A stretch of 64,000 nucleotides of DNA from Ampullaceana balthica (lineage: Eukaryota > Mollusca > Gastropoda > Lymnaeidae), in NCBI GenBank assembly GCA_944989445.1, contig CALYLW010000169.1:1324811-1388810 (forward strand). The letters are read 5' to 3'. A program made the translations under genes and the position numbers. Of the stretch, positions 12,263 through 26,300 are shown in pieces. Numbering within the stretch: position 1 is the stretch's first letter; every line of letters starts with the position of its first letter. A model generated the notes under the pieces. It did not search any database. It was not told the DNA's origin and saw only the letters and a program-made list of their open reading frames with translations.

Positions 12263-12690
12263 CAGCCAGGGTGGTATAGTCACTTTATGCCAGGGTGGCT
12301 AAGTCAGGTCAGAGCCAGGGTGGCTAAGTCAGGGTGGCTAAGTCAGGTCAAAGTCGGGGTGGCTAAGTCAGGTCAAAGCCAGGGTGGCTAAGTCAGGTCA
12401 AAGTCAGGGTGGCTAAGTCAGGTCAAAGTCAGGGTGGCTAAGTCAGGTCAAAGTCGGGGTGGCTAAGTCAGGTCAAAGTCAGGGTGGCTAAGTCAGGTCA
12501 AAGTCGGGGTGGCTAAGTCAGGTCAAAGTCAGGATGGCTAAGTCAGGTCAAAGTCAGAGTTGCTAAGTCAGGTCAAAGTCAGGGTGGCTAAGCCAGGTCA
12601 AAGTCAAGTTGGCTAAGTCAGGTCAAAGTTAGGGTGGCTAAGCCAGGTCAAAGTCAGGGTGGCTAAGTCTGATCAAAGGCAGTGGAGGTG
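12263..12690. repeat. 25-bp minisatellite, about 16 copies
   Basis: Units of gggtggctaagtcaggtcaa followed by agtca. Copies degenerate toward the right end. Nearly every unit contains aggtcaaagtca, which resembles a nuclear-receptor direct repeat (see findings). Confidence 0.93.
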
Positions 12691-14000
12691 GGAGGTAAGT
12701 CATATCAAAGTCAGTGTGGGAAAGTGTTGGAAATGAGCACCGTATAGTACTACTTAATAGTACAATATGTCGAAGCTTCCAATAGTGACCATGTCAGTCT
12801 TTGAGGCGCAGTGTAAGCAGGTTTAAGGTTCAAACTCTGGACTGTGCCAAATTTTCTACACTAAACTTGAAAAACATCGCCAACCACAAACAGCGTGCAC
12901 TCTTAACCAGCCGAGGTTAGTCATCGGGAAGTCCCGAATTAAAACAACAAAAAAAAACAACTGCAAGAAGATATAATTTTAAACAAGAGATCGGGTAGAA
13001 GGGGGTTTAAGAAAGTGGTGGAATAAGCTTGCATGGGGCCCCTGGATGCAATGCCGCCTGGGGCCCGGTCCAGCCACTTTATTATACAATATAATAAGTT
13101 TTGGGCCCTTAATTTACCCTTAAATCATTGGCTTTAGCCTAATCACCCCCCCCCCTTTAATCTGCCCCTTGTTTAAGAATAAAACATCCTAGCAGAAGTT
13201 TAATTATTGATTTTTACGTTGCCTTTAGTTGGTGTTTTATTTTTCCGTTTAAAATTATTTTTTTTTAAAGTGAGTCATTAAATTCAACCACGCTAACGTC
13301 TGACAACAATGGTAGTGTAGAATTGATAAGTTGGGCAAAAGGGTGAAATAATTCTTTAAAAAATGTGTGCTACTGCGACATCATTAATTTTGTCCGATTT
13401 TTTTTTCATTGCCTGAGTCTTTGCCCTACAAATTTCATGGTTTCAATTGTTCACCCCATCCCACCACCATCATGGCTGAAACAATAAACAATTTTTGAGT
13501 TAACAATCTTCATATGTTGACACCTGAATCTATGATAGACGGTCTTATAAAGGTTCTCATTTGTGTGTGTGTGTGTGTGTGTGTGCGCGTGTTTGTGTTA
13601 ATTGTGTGTTCGTTTGAATTCCGTAAATGGCTTTGGATTTTTTTTAAAAGAAAAAACAACAAAATTGTTTGTATTATCCATACAAACTAGTCGAAAGTTC
13701 ATCGGAACATTGAATTGAAACAAATTAAAATAATAACGTAGAGCCTAAGATAAGTGTTTTATCTGAAACAGATTGTGATCTCGATCTAGGGCCGGGTACC
13801 TTGACTTTAACTTAGGACACTAAAAATGTTGGACTGGGTACTTAAACTTATTACTGAATACTGTGGTGATTTAAGGCAAACCAATAAATATTCGTCGAAA
13901 TTCGGAGGCAATAAAGAGGCACGACAAGGGTGTTTACCGAGTCTTTCCACCTTGTCGGCTCTTGGCCCGACTTCCTGAATCGTTTGCTTGCACAGTCTTC
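12691..14000. other. non-coding DNA with a (GT)n microsatellite
   Basis: No gene recognised. A (gt)n run sits at about 13,562-13,595. The sequence near 13,040-13,080 (ggggcccctgg, ggggcccggtcc) is a GC-rich patch in AT-rich surroundings and could be an old transposon end, but no partner was found. Confidence 0.5.
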
Positions 14001-14393
14001 ACCTAGACCCGTGATTCCCAAAGTGGGCGCTACCGCCCCCTTGTGGGCGCTGAAGCGATTCAAGGGGGGCGGTGAAGGCCACAGGTCCATTTGGGGGGCG
14101 GTGAATAACTGTAAGGGGGCGGTGAAAGCATAAACAAAAGGAAGAGAAGATTTAGAAAAAAAATTGATTTATGTGTTCCGCTCATAAGGCTTAATTTTTC
14201 TTTAAAAAAACTTTTTGGGAGTTGGTTTAGTCCCTGCATACTCCTTCACTTGCATTTAGTTTTGTTTTTCTTAGATATGTGCAATTGCACACTTCCACAC
14301 TGCAAAAACCTTTGACTAAAATTAATCGTGATAAAAAGATAGAATTTATCTAATTTTCAAACACTAAAATACAAATTTATCAAACAACTGACA

Positions 14394-14588
14394 TTGACAA
14401 AACTCTTTTCAACAGCAATCGCTCAAGACGGCAATGGTTTGCTAGCTTCTTACAATATTTCGTTATTGATTGCCAAATCGGGTAAACCTCATACTATTGC
14501 TGAAGAACACATTTTACCGGCTATAAGTGAATTAATTTGGACTGTGATACATAAGCAAGCATCTGATATTATCAAGAAAAATAGTTGA
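14394..14588 (+). pseudogene. hAT transposase fragment, N-terminal/central part
   Basis: An open stretch of 64 codons. Its core (ASYNISLLIAKSGKPHTIAE, then LPAISELIW) aligns by eye with the 'A-Y-x-V-S-x-x-I-A-K-x-x-K-P-H-T-I-x-E' region found after the zinc-finger part of SCAND3/ZBED5-type hAT transposases. It lacks the BED finger upstream and ends at a stop, so it is a relic of the transposon at 14,009-17,292. Confidence 0.7.
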
Positions 14589-15039
14589 GCATAATACAGT
14601 GTAAATAAGAATAAATGAAAAGGCTCAAGGTGTTGAAGATTCATTGTATGATTATTTAAAAACATCTATTTTTTTACAAGCTTTTTTACAAGCTTTTATT
14701 TAACTCACACTGTTTGTATGTTGTATGCGTCAAATCTTGTAACGTAAAATTAAACCACTTCTGATGGTCCTAGAGATCTCAAAATTTTACCAAAGATAGA
14801 TCTTGGATGACAATACATTGTATCAAAATTTCAGATCGATCGAATGTACCGTAATTAAATAAATGCATTTTTACGTTTATCTTTGTATATAATCTGTATC
14901 CGTGCTATTCTTGACTTTCACGTGAATGTCACCGGAGTTCACAACCAGCCATGGATGACGACATTCCAGGCGTTAAACAGCTCAGTAATTCGAAACTAAA
15001 TCTAAATTGACATGATAATACAAGAGGAACAACTGGTAT

Positions 15040-15250
15040 TTGTGTAGCCTAGTTGGCCCAATTGTTAGCTTAATGGATTTTCGACCTGGAGGTACTGGGT
15101 TCAATTTTCAGTTGGGGAAACTGTTATTTTTTAAATACATAAATTTGTAATTAATAATCTATCTTTTTACCACTATCACATTTAAGTTATAGACAACTCG
15201 CAATCATGTACAAAGCTGCGAAACATAAATACAAATTTATATGAATATTA
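15040..15250 (+). mobile_element. tRNA-derived SINE inside the hAT element
   Basis: A tRNA-like head is visible: tagcctagttggcc works as a box A-like motif and actgggttcaattttca as a box B-like motif, spaced as in a tRNA gene. The body after it is AT-rich. The insert interrupts the transposase remnant between 14,588 and about 15,490. The left boundary may be nearer 14,700; neither target duplication was found. Confidence 0.5.
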
Positions 15251-15489
15251 ATAAACATTTAAAGTTTCACAACTTTGATCATATACATGCTACTATCATA
15301 TTAATTAGAAAAATGTATCTATATGCAAAAGAGTAGTTGCAATAAGAAATGAGTTGTGATGGGCGCCCCACGCTTTTATGTGCAGTCGATAGGTTCACGG
15401 ATTGAAAATTTTTATTTTCTTCTTTTTAGTGCACTTTCTATATGTAAATAAAAGCGTGTCCTTTTAAAAAAAGATTTTTTAAATATTTT

Positions 15490-16075
<586 letters not shown>

Positions 16076-16139
16076 ATTTAGATTATTTCGAATTTTTTAA
16101 ATATTTTTTTTAAATTAAATTTTTTTAAAATATTTTTTG

Positions 16140-17207
16140 TTGTTGTTCTTTTATCGTTGAACTATTCTTGAATTATGGAACCAGGCTACTGGTTATGATT
16201 CGCATGAATGCATTCAAATTGCAGTCAGTCAACATCGATCTGTTATTTAGACTTATTTATTTTCGTACAAGAAAAAGCTTGCTCACAGATGTAAATACCA
16301 ACAATTCTGATGTTCCTGTGCATTGGTACATTGATCTAACGCCAGCGAGTACCACAAACAGTATTTTCTTGTATCTCGAAGTTGGTGCATCAAATTGTCA
16401 CTTATTTTTTCAAAACGCCTGGCTAAAGATCCCTTGATAAAGAAACGGTGTCAAATTTTGTACTCTGTTCATGACACATAATGCTTGCTGCATCTGTCAA
16501 GCATTTCTTGATGAACTCACTGTCAGAAAAAGGCTTGTTTCGTTTTACGATCTTATGGGACATCTCCAAACTGGCTTCAGTTGCAGCATCTTGTATTCAT
16601 GACTGTTTGGTGACAACATGTTGCTGCTTTTTAAAATTATTAACCAACTTCTTGCATTTCCTTTCTCTCTTCGTTCGTTAAATTGTTTCAGAAATACAAA
16701 TGTTTTGTTTGGTGGTATCTTTTTAATTTGTACTCCTTAAAGACGCTCACACACTCACGGCACAGCAAACAGGCTGCTGTTCTCCCAACGTTCGTAAAGC
16801 AGTAGTTAACAGTTAATTCGTCATTTAAAAAACCGACATTCGTTCTCAACCTTTCTTTCTTTGGCAGCGCTCATTGTTAAATCGACGTCTATTTGCTTTT
16901 AAGTTACAATTTTTCAAAACTGGTCAAAATGTAAATCGTAAACAAAAGCCAATTCCGGTTGAGCTGAAATGTAGCTTCCAATAGGTATGTTAACAATTAA
17001 TGACTAATGTTCTGGAGCATAAAACCGATTATAATATATCTCTAGATTCGAATCAAATAATCAGAATAAAATTTTAAAAATCGATAAGAATTTCTAAGCA
17101 AAGAAAATTAAAATGAAATAAGATCGCCACATGTAAATGCCTACGGGCCCCATAACACACTTTGACTGGCCGCATGTGGCCCGCGGCCCGTAGTTTGCTC
17201 ATCCCTG
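16140..17207 (-). mobile_element. second hAT element (ZBED5/GTF2IRD2-like), minus strand, nested
   Basis: On the minus strand the terminus cagggatgagcaaactacgg begins at 17,207 and continues with gggccgcgggccacatgcgg-type sequence, a well-known hAT end. Minus-strand coding remnants include ASLEMSHKIVKRNKPFSDSE and FIKKCLTDAAS at about 16,610-16,485, and IYICEQAFSCTKINKS at about 16,300-16,245, which match the start and the C-terminal dimerisation region of ZBED5-type transposases. The two regions are only about 200 bp apart, so the middle of the gene has been deleted. The left terminus was not located; 16,140 is an estimate. Confidence 0.7.
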
Positions 17208-17849
17208 TGTTAGAATATGAAAAAAGAATTCGCACTGAGTAATAATTTTCCTAGAAAGTGGGCGGTAGGCCAAAAAAGTTTGGGAACCACTGACCTAGAC
17301 AGTCAACTGCATAGACTTAATGTGTCCATTTTTTTCCCCGTTCAAAGTTTTTTGCCTAACACTTTTCCCTTTCCGAAAACGTTATCCAACTCTCCGACCA
17401 GCATATGTAAATGTACGTACACATGTATGAATGTGTGAGTGTTTTTAGTTATATTAATCCAACTTCCTGATTAGCTGGAGACCTGAAACTTGGTAGCATA
17501 CACTAAGTCATCTTTGATGACACATGACCGCGCATAAATAGCAACACCAAAAAAGTATATTTTAGAATGAAATATTTATTAGAACAATAGTCTGACTTCT
17601 ACACGGTTTGAACCAATGGCCTTTTGAACCTATATTTCCTGTTTTCCCTTTCTGTATTCGTTATCTTTGTGTTTTTATATTTTGTTTAAATTTCCCCAAG
17701 GAAAGTACTTAGACTGCTGCACGAATAAATGTGGAAATGTAAAGGAACCATTTTATTCTTTTTGATTTTTTGTTGTTTTTCCGGTATCTTAGGAGTTTTC
17801 TCTAATCGGATTTTTCTCTGGCAGGTAAATAATTTGTTCTCTTAAAGAT

Positions 17850-18237
17850 TAGATGAACAACTTGAATACTTCCAAGAGAGACTACTTGAATACTTTCAGG
17901 ATAGAGTACTGGAATACTTACTTCCAAGACAGACTACAGGAATATTTAATTCCAAGGAAGACTACTTGAATACTTCCAAGAGAGACTACTTTAATACTTC
18001 GAAGTCAGACTACTTGAATACTTTTTAGACTGACTACTTGAATACTCCCAAGACAGACTACTTGAATACTTCCAAGACAGACTACTTGAATACTTTTTAG
18101 ACTGACTACTTGAATACTTCCAAGACAGACTACTTGAATACTTCCAAGACAGACTACTTGAATAGTTCCAAGACAGACTACTTGAATACTTCCAAGACAG
18201 ACTACTTGAATACTTCCAAGACAAACTACAGGAATAG
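17850..18237. repeat. 24-bp minisatellite, about 16 copies
   Basis: Units of gactacttgaatacttccaa + gaca. Copies at the left edge are the most divergent and those at 18,050-18,225 the most uniform. The multiple-of-three unit gives open frames in both directions, which I treat as by-products. Confidence 0.93.
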
Positions 18238-18365
18238 TTTTAATACAGACTGCCGTGTGTATCAAATGTGTAATGATATTTATATACGGACACATATTGC
18301 TATTTTTAGAAAGGGGTGGGGGCGTATGTAACATATTATGGCCTGGAAGTTTTACAACTTACTTC

Positions 18366-18935
18366 TGACTTAAGTGTACATCTTATCATTGACTTAAGTG
18401 TACATCTTATCATTGACTTAAGTGTACATCTTATCATTGACTTAAGTGTACATCTTATCATTGACTTAAGTGTACATCTTATCATTGACTTAAGTGTACG
18501 TCATATCATTGACTTTAGTGTACATGTTATTATTGACTTTAGTGTACATCTTATCAAGGACTTAAGTGTACATGCGCAGCTTATCAATGACTTAAGTGTA
18601 CATCTTATCATTGACTTAAGTGTACATGCGCAGCTTATCATTGACTTAAGTGTACATGCACAGCTTATCATTGACTTAAGTGTACATGCGCAGCTTATCA
18701 ATGACTTAAGTGTACATCTTATCATTGACTTAAGTGTACATCTTATGATTGACTTTAGTGTAAATCTTATTGACTTCAGTGCACATCTTATCATTGACTT
18801 TAGGGAACATGCGCAGCTTATCATTGACACTTAAGTGCACATCTTATCATTGACTTTAGGGAACATGCGCAGCTTATCATTGACACTTAAGTGTACATCT
18901 TATCATTGACGTAAGTCTTAAGTGTACGGCTTATT
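18366..18935. repeat. 24/30-bp minisatellite with CTTAAGTG core, about 22 copies
   Basis: Basic unit gacttaagtgtacatcttat + catt. A longer form inserts gcgcag (acatgcgcagcttatcatt), giving a 30-bp unit. The two forms alternate between 18,550 and 18,720. Almost every unit keeps cttaagtg intact, while other positions vary more. Confidence 0.93.
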
Positions 18936-19147
18936 ACTTGTACCTTAATCCTGTTGAAACCATTTATTTACGGACATATCACAGTGAGTATGAGATCAGG
19001 ATTAATCCGGCCGGAGCCTGCCTGTCATGGCAGTCAACGTGTCCCACATCTCCCCTTGATTATTGAAAGGCAGACTGGGCATTAGCACATGTATTTATGC
19101 ATCTTGACGGTGTGGTATGGGGGATGAGGTATAGCGTTCGTGGAACC

Positions 19148-19337
19148 AGAGGCGTCACTAGTGTTGGTATCACCCAGTGCGGTAGCTCATGGTGTCACTC
19201 CCTCACGACTTACCCCATAGACCTCCCTCGAGTCTGCCAGTGCCAAATAAGAGGAACACACAGAATTTTGCGTTTTGGTGTCACCCCTTGTGGTGGTGTC
19301 ACCCGGTGCGGTCCGCACCTCCATAGTGGCGCCTCTG
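19148..19337. mobile_element. TIR MITE, copy A (hAT-like)
   Basis: Starts cagaggcgtcactagt and ends agtggcgcctctg, giving a terminal inverted repeat. Internal ggtgtcacc and ggtatcaccc motifs are repeated. The same family occurs in opposite orientation at 60,090-60,242. No target duplication is visible for this copy. Confidence 0.7.
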
Positions 19338-19872
19338 CATGTAAGTAATAAATCCATCCTCTGCCAGTGCTAGTGTGTCCAGAAATTTGGAACTTTCTTA
19401 AATAGTTTAGAAATTACCCCCCCTCCCCTAATTGAACCCGTGACCGAGGACCCCTGATCCATTAATGAGCGGTCCTCAGAATGTAGTTTTAGTTGATGAT
19501 CATGTTATATTTAATTTACTAACAATGCCACTAGTTGCTTGTTATTAAATCAAAAAAATCTGATCTATTATTGACAAACCACGTCTTGACTCCATTAATT
19601 GTGCTGTGTGGTGCTACAGAAAAGTACTCAACTTTTCGAGGGGAGGGGTTCATAGTCAACTTTTAGAACCGCTGCTGTGCTTATAATTGGTGCACATTCA
19701 ATTAATAACACGCGCGTGCTTGTGTGTATAAGGTTGCTTTTTAATGATGAGTCGCTATTTAGAAGGGGAAAAAAACCTCTAAGAATGTTTAGAAAAGTTC
19801 AAAGTTCAGTGAAGGAGATGGGAGGGATGTAAAAAAGCTAAAGAGGCAAACACTGTCAATTTAACTGTGTAT

Positions 19873-20045
19873 CTGTCAGTGGATCTGGTCAGTGGATGTG
19901 GTCAGTGGATGTGGTCAGTCGATGTGGTCAGTGGATGGGGTCAGTGGATGTGGTCACTGGTCAGTGGATCTGGTCAGTGGATGTGGTCAGTGGATCTGGT
20001 TGGTGGATGTGGTCTGTCGATCTGGTCGGTGGATCTGTTCGGTGA
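19873..20045. repeat. 12-bp minisatellite (agtggatgtggtc type)
   Basis: About 13 short units of tcagtggatgtgg/tcagtggatctgg type with drift at the right-hand end. It lies about 260 bp upstream of the first recognised ATPase coding exon. Confidence 0.85.
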
Positions 20046-20347
20046 ACTGCTCCGGGAATTTGTTAATTAATTAATTTTTTTATCTTGTCAAAGTCAAAGA
20101 TCAAACGTAAAATTGGTAAACATGAAGGAGTGAACAGAGATATAAACTAAATTTATTATTGTAACACTGATGGGTTGTAATGTCAACTATTTTAGTGATA
20201 ATGTGATGTTAATGTTATGACAACTACTTTCATGTCCAGTGATTGATCTGTCACTTAATTGTTGTGACATTCATTGTCAAATTTATTTATCATCCATTCT
20301 CAGGTCCAGGGAGTCGTCTAAAGACTGCAGTGACCAAAGGTCAGAAC

Positions 20348-23300
20348 ATGAAGTTTGGTCGTCACTACATCAACATAGGGGAGGATGACCAAATGGTCAG
20401 TACAGTTTCGCTATTTGTTTATTAAAAGGATTTATTTACTGTATTTAAATCACATTTTAGTCACATTTAAGTCACATTTTCGTCACACTAGTTTTGAAAG
20501 GAGTTTAGGAATAGTTTTCTCTCTCATTGGGCAACGTTTTTATTTAAAGTCTTTAATGCTTGAACATTTATCCCCGCAGTTTAGCTTAAGGCTGGGTCAG
20601 TAGGTATCCAACAGAAGAGGAAAAAAAACTTCAACAACTGAAGTTGGAAGTCTGTTAAAAATTATAATTTGTAAATCTGCAATGGATCAAAATATTTGCA
20701 CATTAAATCCTTCCTTATAATTTATCACATTAATTATCTATTTATCTAAATCTGTGTTTCTCAAGATTAATTTCTTAAAACTCTAAATACATTTTTTTCC
20801 AAATGCATTATAATAATTAAATTATTTATAAAATAGTGTCGATCATTCGACTAGATAACCATGTTTTTATTAACACAATTATAATATGAGATAAAGTATT
20901 GTGACTTAACATGTCAACAATTACAATTAATGAGAACTTTGGCCACTCAGGTTACAGGACTATTTATTTAAACAATTATTGTTGGTAAATATTGGATTGA
21001 GCACTTCAAGTCTTTCTTATAGTTTTTAATATTAATTATCCTTTAATCTAATATCTAACTGAGGTTCTCTAAAATACTTCAGAGTGTAATATTTCTCTCT
21101 ACTATCTATCCCAAAGGAGATCCATTCCTACAAATTGAGCAAACTGAAGCTCTATACGACCTACTTTGGCTACTTCATCACTGTGGGCCTGTTAAGGTTG
21201 GTCTTCTACTGGCTACCTCACCTCATGCTGTGGTCCACACATTCCAAGTGTAACTTGGCAGATGCAGAGAAAGTTTTACTCAAGGTAAGAAATAACCATG
21301 AAAATACCTTGACCAAAAAAATATTGAAAAAAATACAAAAAAACTTTACTGAAAAAAAACCTGGCCCAAAAACCAAAAGATAATCTCATTCAACGGTTTT
21401 GAAATGTGTTAACTGCACTACAAACCAAGTGATGATCACCTGATACCAAAGTTGAATAATTGGTTATCTAAATAACAATACATTGTAAGAGTGCATCAAA
21501 GTTACTATGTCTGCACTTTTAGATCTGAAAGGTGATATCTAAATGGTTACATCTGAAAGCTAAATATGGGATGTATAATTTTCTATAAATAATCATGTGT
21601 CTTTTTTTTTGCTTCATTGTTATAAGATACATTCATTTTGAGTTTATTAAAACTAACATACTTTCTTATTATAGTAATTAAAATGAAAACAAGTATTGTA
21701 CACTTATTTTATAATTATAGGACCAATATCAGGAGTACCATGTTTCTACTGTACGGACCATCACAAGGGAGGGAACTGGGTAAGTTTTGTACAATTTTAT
21801 TCTGAATTAACTAAAGGCAATTCTGCTATGTGTCTGCTATGTGAAAATTTATTTCAATGCCATTGACAGTTATCTCTTTAAATTTATACTTTTATTTTTG
21901 AAATTACTTTATACTTTTAAATTGGCACTGTACATGAAAATGTACAGCACTGTACATGAGCACTGTACATGAAAATGTACAATCACATTTTCCAGGAAAT
22001 TACATGTATTAACATTTATTCTGTTTTTGATGCTAAAGAAAAAGAAATGAAGATAGTAAAAATATTTATTTTCAAGCTGTCAAATAAATAATTTAAATAA
22101 TTGCTGACAATAAATATTTTTGTAATTTTCCATTTTAAACATATAAGTAAAGTCATTGTGCCATCTAGAAATGTTTGTTCTTTGATCCCTTTCAGGGTTA
22201 AAATCAGACGACCAAAGCGACTCATTTTCAGAAAGCGACAACAAGATGAATCTAATTTTGCTGCACATGTCAGTTGGTTTTAATAACTGTACAGAAATTA
22301 TCATAATGAAAAAGTCATTAATGGAGTATAAATTTAACAGAGCATTTCAAATAAGATTTAATAGAGAATTCTTTTACATGTATTAAAATGTATAAATAAA
22401 TGTTTTCCTTGTTGTTTATGAGCTTAAAAAGTTTATTAATTTTTTTTCTTCACTTAATTATAAATGCAGTAAAATGTATTTTTATTGGTTACTTGTTCAG
22501 AATGATGAAACACTTATTCGCTACTTCCTTTGTAAGAGAGTTAAGTATATTTGGGATCCTCAACTTTCCAGATACATTCCGCTCAAGTAAGTTGAATAAA
22601 AACACGCAAAGAAATTGTACAGCTATATTAGTCGTATAAATGTTGCCATAATGTCAAGTAGGCATAAATGTAATAATGTCAAATTTATGTGATCTCTGCA
22701 AATTATGTTCATGTCAAAAATGTCTCTTTTAAATGTAAAGTGGTAAAATTGATAATAATTCCTGCACAGTTATCAGTTTTGCTTATTATTTCTCTTAACA
22801 GTTTTCAAACTTAAATTTGAAGTTCACATTATGTGCATGTATTTAAAAAAGCAATGGTACAAATATTTGTGTCCACATATTCAGGGGTCTTGATGAAGGC
22901 TACAAACAGTCATATTTCCACAACACCAAGGGTCTCACACAGACTGAACAAAACAAAAGGTTCGTTTCACAATTTAAAAAACAACATTCTTAAAATTTTC
23001 TACACTGTTTGCAATAGTATTTCAATCTTTGATATAAATCCAAACATTTCATCAAATTGTATTTTTATTGAAGCATTCTACTTAAGAATTACAAATTTAA
23101 AACCATGAGGGAAAAATGAGGCAGTAAGTGAAAATATAATGGAGCATTATAAATAATTCCAAAAGGGATAGGTCTTTCAATTGTAACAAACTTGGCCAAA
23201 CTTTCCATGTCAATAGCTAAGTTTAAGGTATCCCTTTGTTGTAGATCTTTTCTCCTAAACACCAAATAAAATTTACCGCCATGTAAAGAAATAAATCAAC

Positions 23301-26300
23301 CCATTTACTAGAGTTCAGATGGTTCTGGCGGTTAAAAGCAAAGTCAATAGTACGCTCGCCTTAAAAGCTGAGAGGCGTGGGATCTAGCCCACGTTAAAGC
23401 CACTATAAAAATGTTGATGAATGACTAACGCTAAGAAAGTCGTCCGCTGACCTGGAGAGGGAGGGGCGCCGCCAAGGTCTACTAAGCCTGAGAATGCTCT
23501 AATGGAAACATTAGAACCCCCTATGACCTCGAAAAAAAAAGTTATGAGACACAAAAGAAAGATGGTGAAAAAATGGAGCTCACTGCTTAACAGATTTTAT
23601 TTCACATAGCTGTTAATATAAAAACTCATGGAGATGGTGGCATGGGATGCTTTATACAACAAAGGAAACAATATTTGACCTTGACTCTAGAAGCAGAATC
23701 TATATATTATATATTACATATAGGTAACATCTTGTCTAAAGTAATATTTTTAAAACTGTGAAATATTTACTTTCTTTAGACGAGTACTGTACAGCATCAA
23801 CTCTATAGGTGTCCATGTCACACCGATTCCTGTTCTTTTTTTCAAAGAGGTAATTATAGTCTATGTTTAACTTATATATTATCAAAGAAACTTGCATCCT
23901 TTTTTTTAATTTCTAAAAATTTTATCAATCAAGAGAAATATCAACTATTTTTGTTAAAACCAGTTTTCCAGGGATTTTTAGTCGTTTCAAATGTTAAATT
24001 TTCATCAAATCTATTAGATATAATTTTTTAATAGATAGTTTTTTTAAACACTTAATGTTCTTCCAAACTCCATTCCAGGTTCTCTCACCCTTCTACATAT
24101 TCCAAGTGTTTTCAATGTCTGTGTGGTACTCTGATGACTACTGGATCTATGCCACATGCATTGCTGTCATGACAAGTTTCTCAATTGCCATTCAGATCTA
24201 TCAGACCAGACAGGTGAAAAGTTCACATAAATGATGCTCTGACTGTAAAGATTTTAAACAAAGAAATGTCACATAACTTAATGTTTAACAGGTTAAGTCT
24301 GTCGGTCATCTTAATGACCTTGGTTATATTTTCTTTATCTTTCAGTTTGAGAGAGCTCTGAGAAATACAATAACTTCAACAACTATCACCTCAGTGCTGC
24401 GTGGCAATGGCAGTGAGTTCAGTTATAACTGTAAAGTAATTTTTATCTCATAGTTAGAAGGACCCAGCCTAACAGTGGTGATAGCCTGAACTTCCTAACT
24501 AAACTTTAATGATTACACATTATTCAAATAATTAGTAGGAAATTCAAATATTGTATGAATCCCAATAAATTCTGTTTCTTTAATTTGAACTGTGCTTACT
24601 GAACATCTTACATACTGTTATTATTAGTGGTTAACAGGGTTTTGCACAACAATGTTATTTCTACTAGTGCAGTGAATGGTACAGACAGATTATTGTGTAT
24701 TGAACACATTCTCAGTAATGATGCAGGGATAAGTCTATATGTTTTGGTTTTAAAGTAGGAACAGATTTTTAACATAGAGTAATTATTGGGAGTGACTTGT
24801 GATTAAGAGTTTATACATTGTTTAGAATTTAATGACCATCCAATTCAATAAACCAGAATGTAATACATATTCTATTATTAGAATATGAAATTTTGGATCA
24901 GCCGGGGAACCACTTTCATTCCTCGAAATAATAGTAAAAAATTATTTAAAAGAAAGAAGAAGACAAAAATGCACTGAAAGAGTAGTTCACTTAGAGACAA
25001 GTGAGATTTTAATTATAAATTGATAATTTATATAGCGGCTCATATTAAAAATAATTACACACATATAAGTATCATCACGTTAAATAAACATTCATATCCC
25101 AACAACCACACAAATGAAAGTACGGTACACATAAGCTACGTTAATCGTTAAAAGAAATGTTGGTTAGTTAATTTTGAAACTAAATTTTAATGCTGATATT
25201 CACTCAAGATTTTCTACAACAAACTATGAATTCCAGTCCAACAATGTGTTATACAAAATATGTTAAATGTAAATGTCAAATTTCCTTTTTCAAAATTAAA
25301 ACTTTTCAATATCATCAACCTTAAAGTAACCTGTTAATCACCACTGTTGAAGCTAATATTATATGTCAATTAGATGAAGAGCCATGCTCTGACTCAATTT
25401 GTAATCCAATCCAGATTTTGAAGACATTCCGTCTGAAGATCTTGTACCAGGTGATGTCATTGAGATCCCACGTCATGGCTGTGATATGCAATGTGACGCT
25501 GTCCTTATCACGGGAAACTGCATTGTCAATGAGAGCATGTTGACTGGTAATATAACAAAATTCTTTGACTCTAGAATAGTTCGTCTTTGGTTATTCTTTA
25601 GTGCGCAAATTTTTTCAATTTGATATCCTTATAAATTATAATCCTGGCTAATTTTAAAAAAAAGAAGTTAGCTTTTTGAGGTTTATTAAAAGCAAACCAA
25701 TATCCTAATTTCAAGTATTGTCTTATGTTTTTTGGAAAAGAATTATTATAATAATTTGGTAAATTTTTCATGAAGTAAGCAACACAATTTTTCCTCTTAT
25801 TTCCTCCTGGTTTATTTCCCTTATTACATAACCAATCCTATTGTTGGTTTATTTCTTTATGAAATCCATTTATTTTGTTGGTTTATTTCCTCATGAGATC
25901 CCATGCAGTTGTTGGTTTTCAACCCTCCATAGGTGAGAGTGTCCCTGTAACAAAGATCCCCCTGCCTAACACAACTGGCATGAAAGAAATAAATGATCCA
26001 GAAGTCAACATGAAGAACCATTCAAGGCACATTCTTTTTTGTGGGACTCATATCATACAGACCCGCTTCTATGGTAATCAACGGGTCAAAGCTGTAGTGC
26101 TAAGAACAGGTAACCTTCATTTAATTAATGACTTACCCTCATTATTTTTTCTTTGTATTTTAAAAAAAAATATATATTAATTTTTTATTTTAGTATTTAA
26201 ACCTAGCATTTTACCTTTTAACTATTATACAATTAAGAAATAATTTTATCAATTTTCTAATAGTCTTTTAAACATAACTTTTCATTTTATGTGGGACATT

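Noticed and set aside
13930..14133. 67-codon open frame near the left hAT terminus
   Set aside because: Lies across the transposon end and its G-rich subterminal repeats; no similarity.
19097..19348. 83-codon open frame
   Set aside because: Covers the TIR MITE and follows its inverted repeats.
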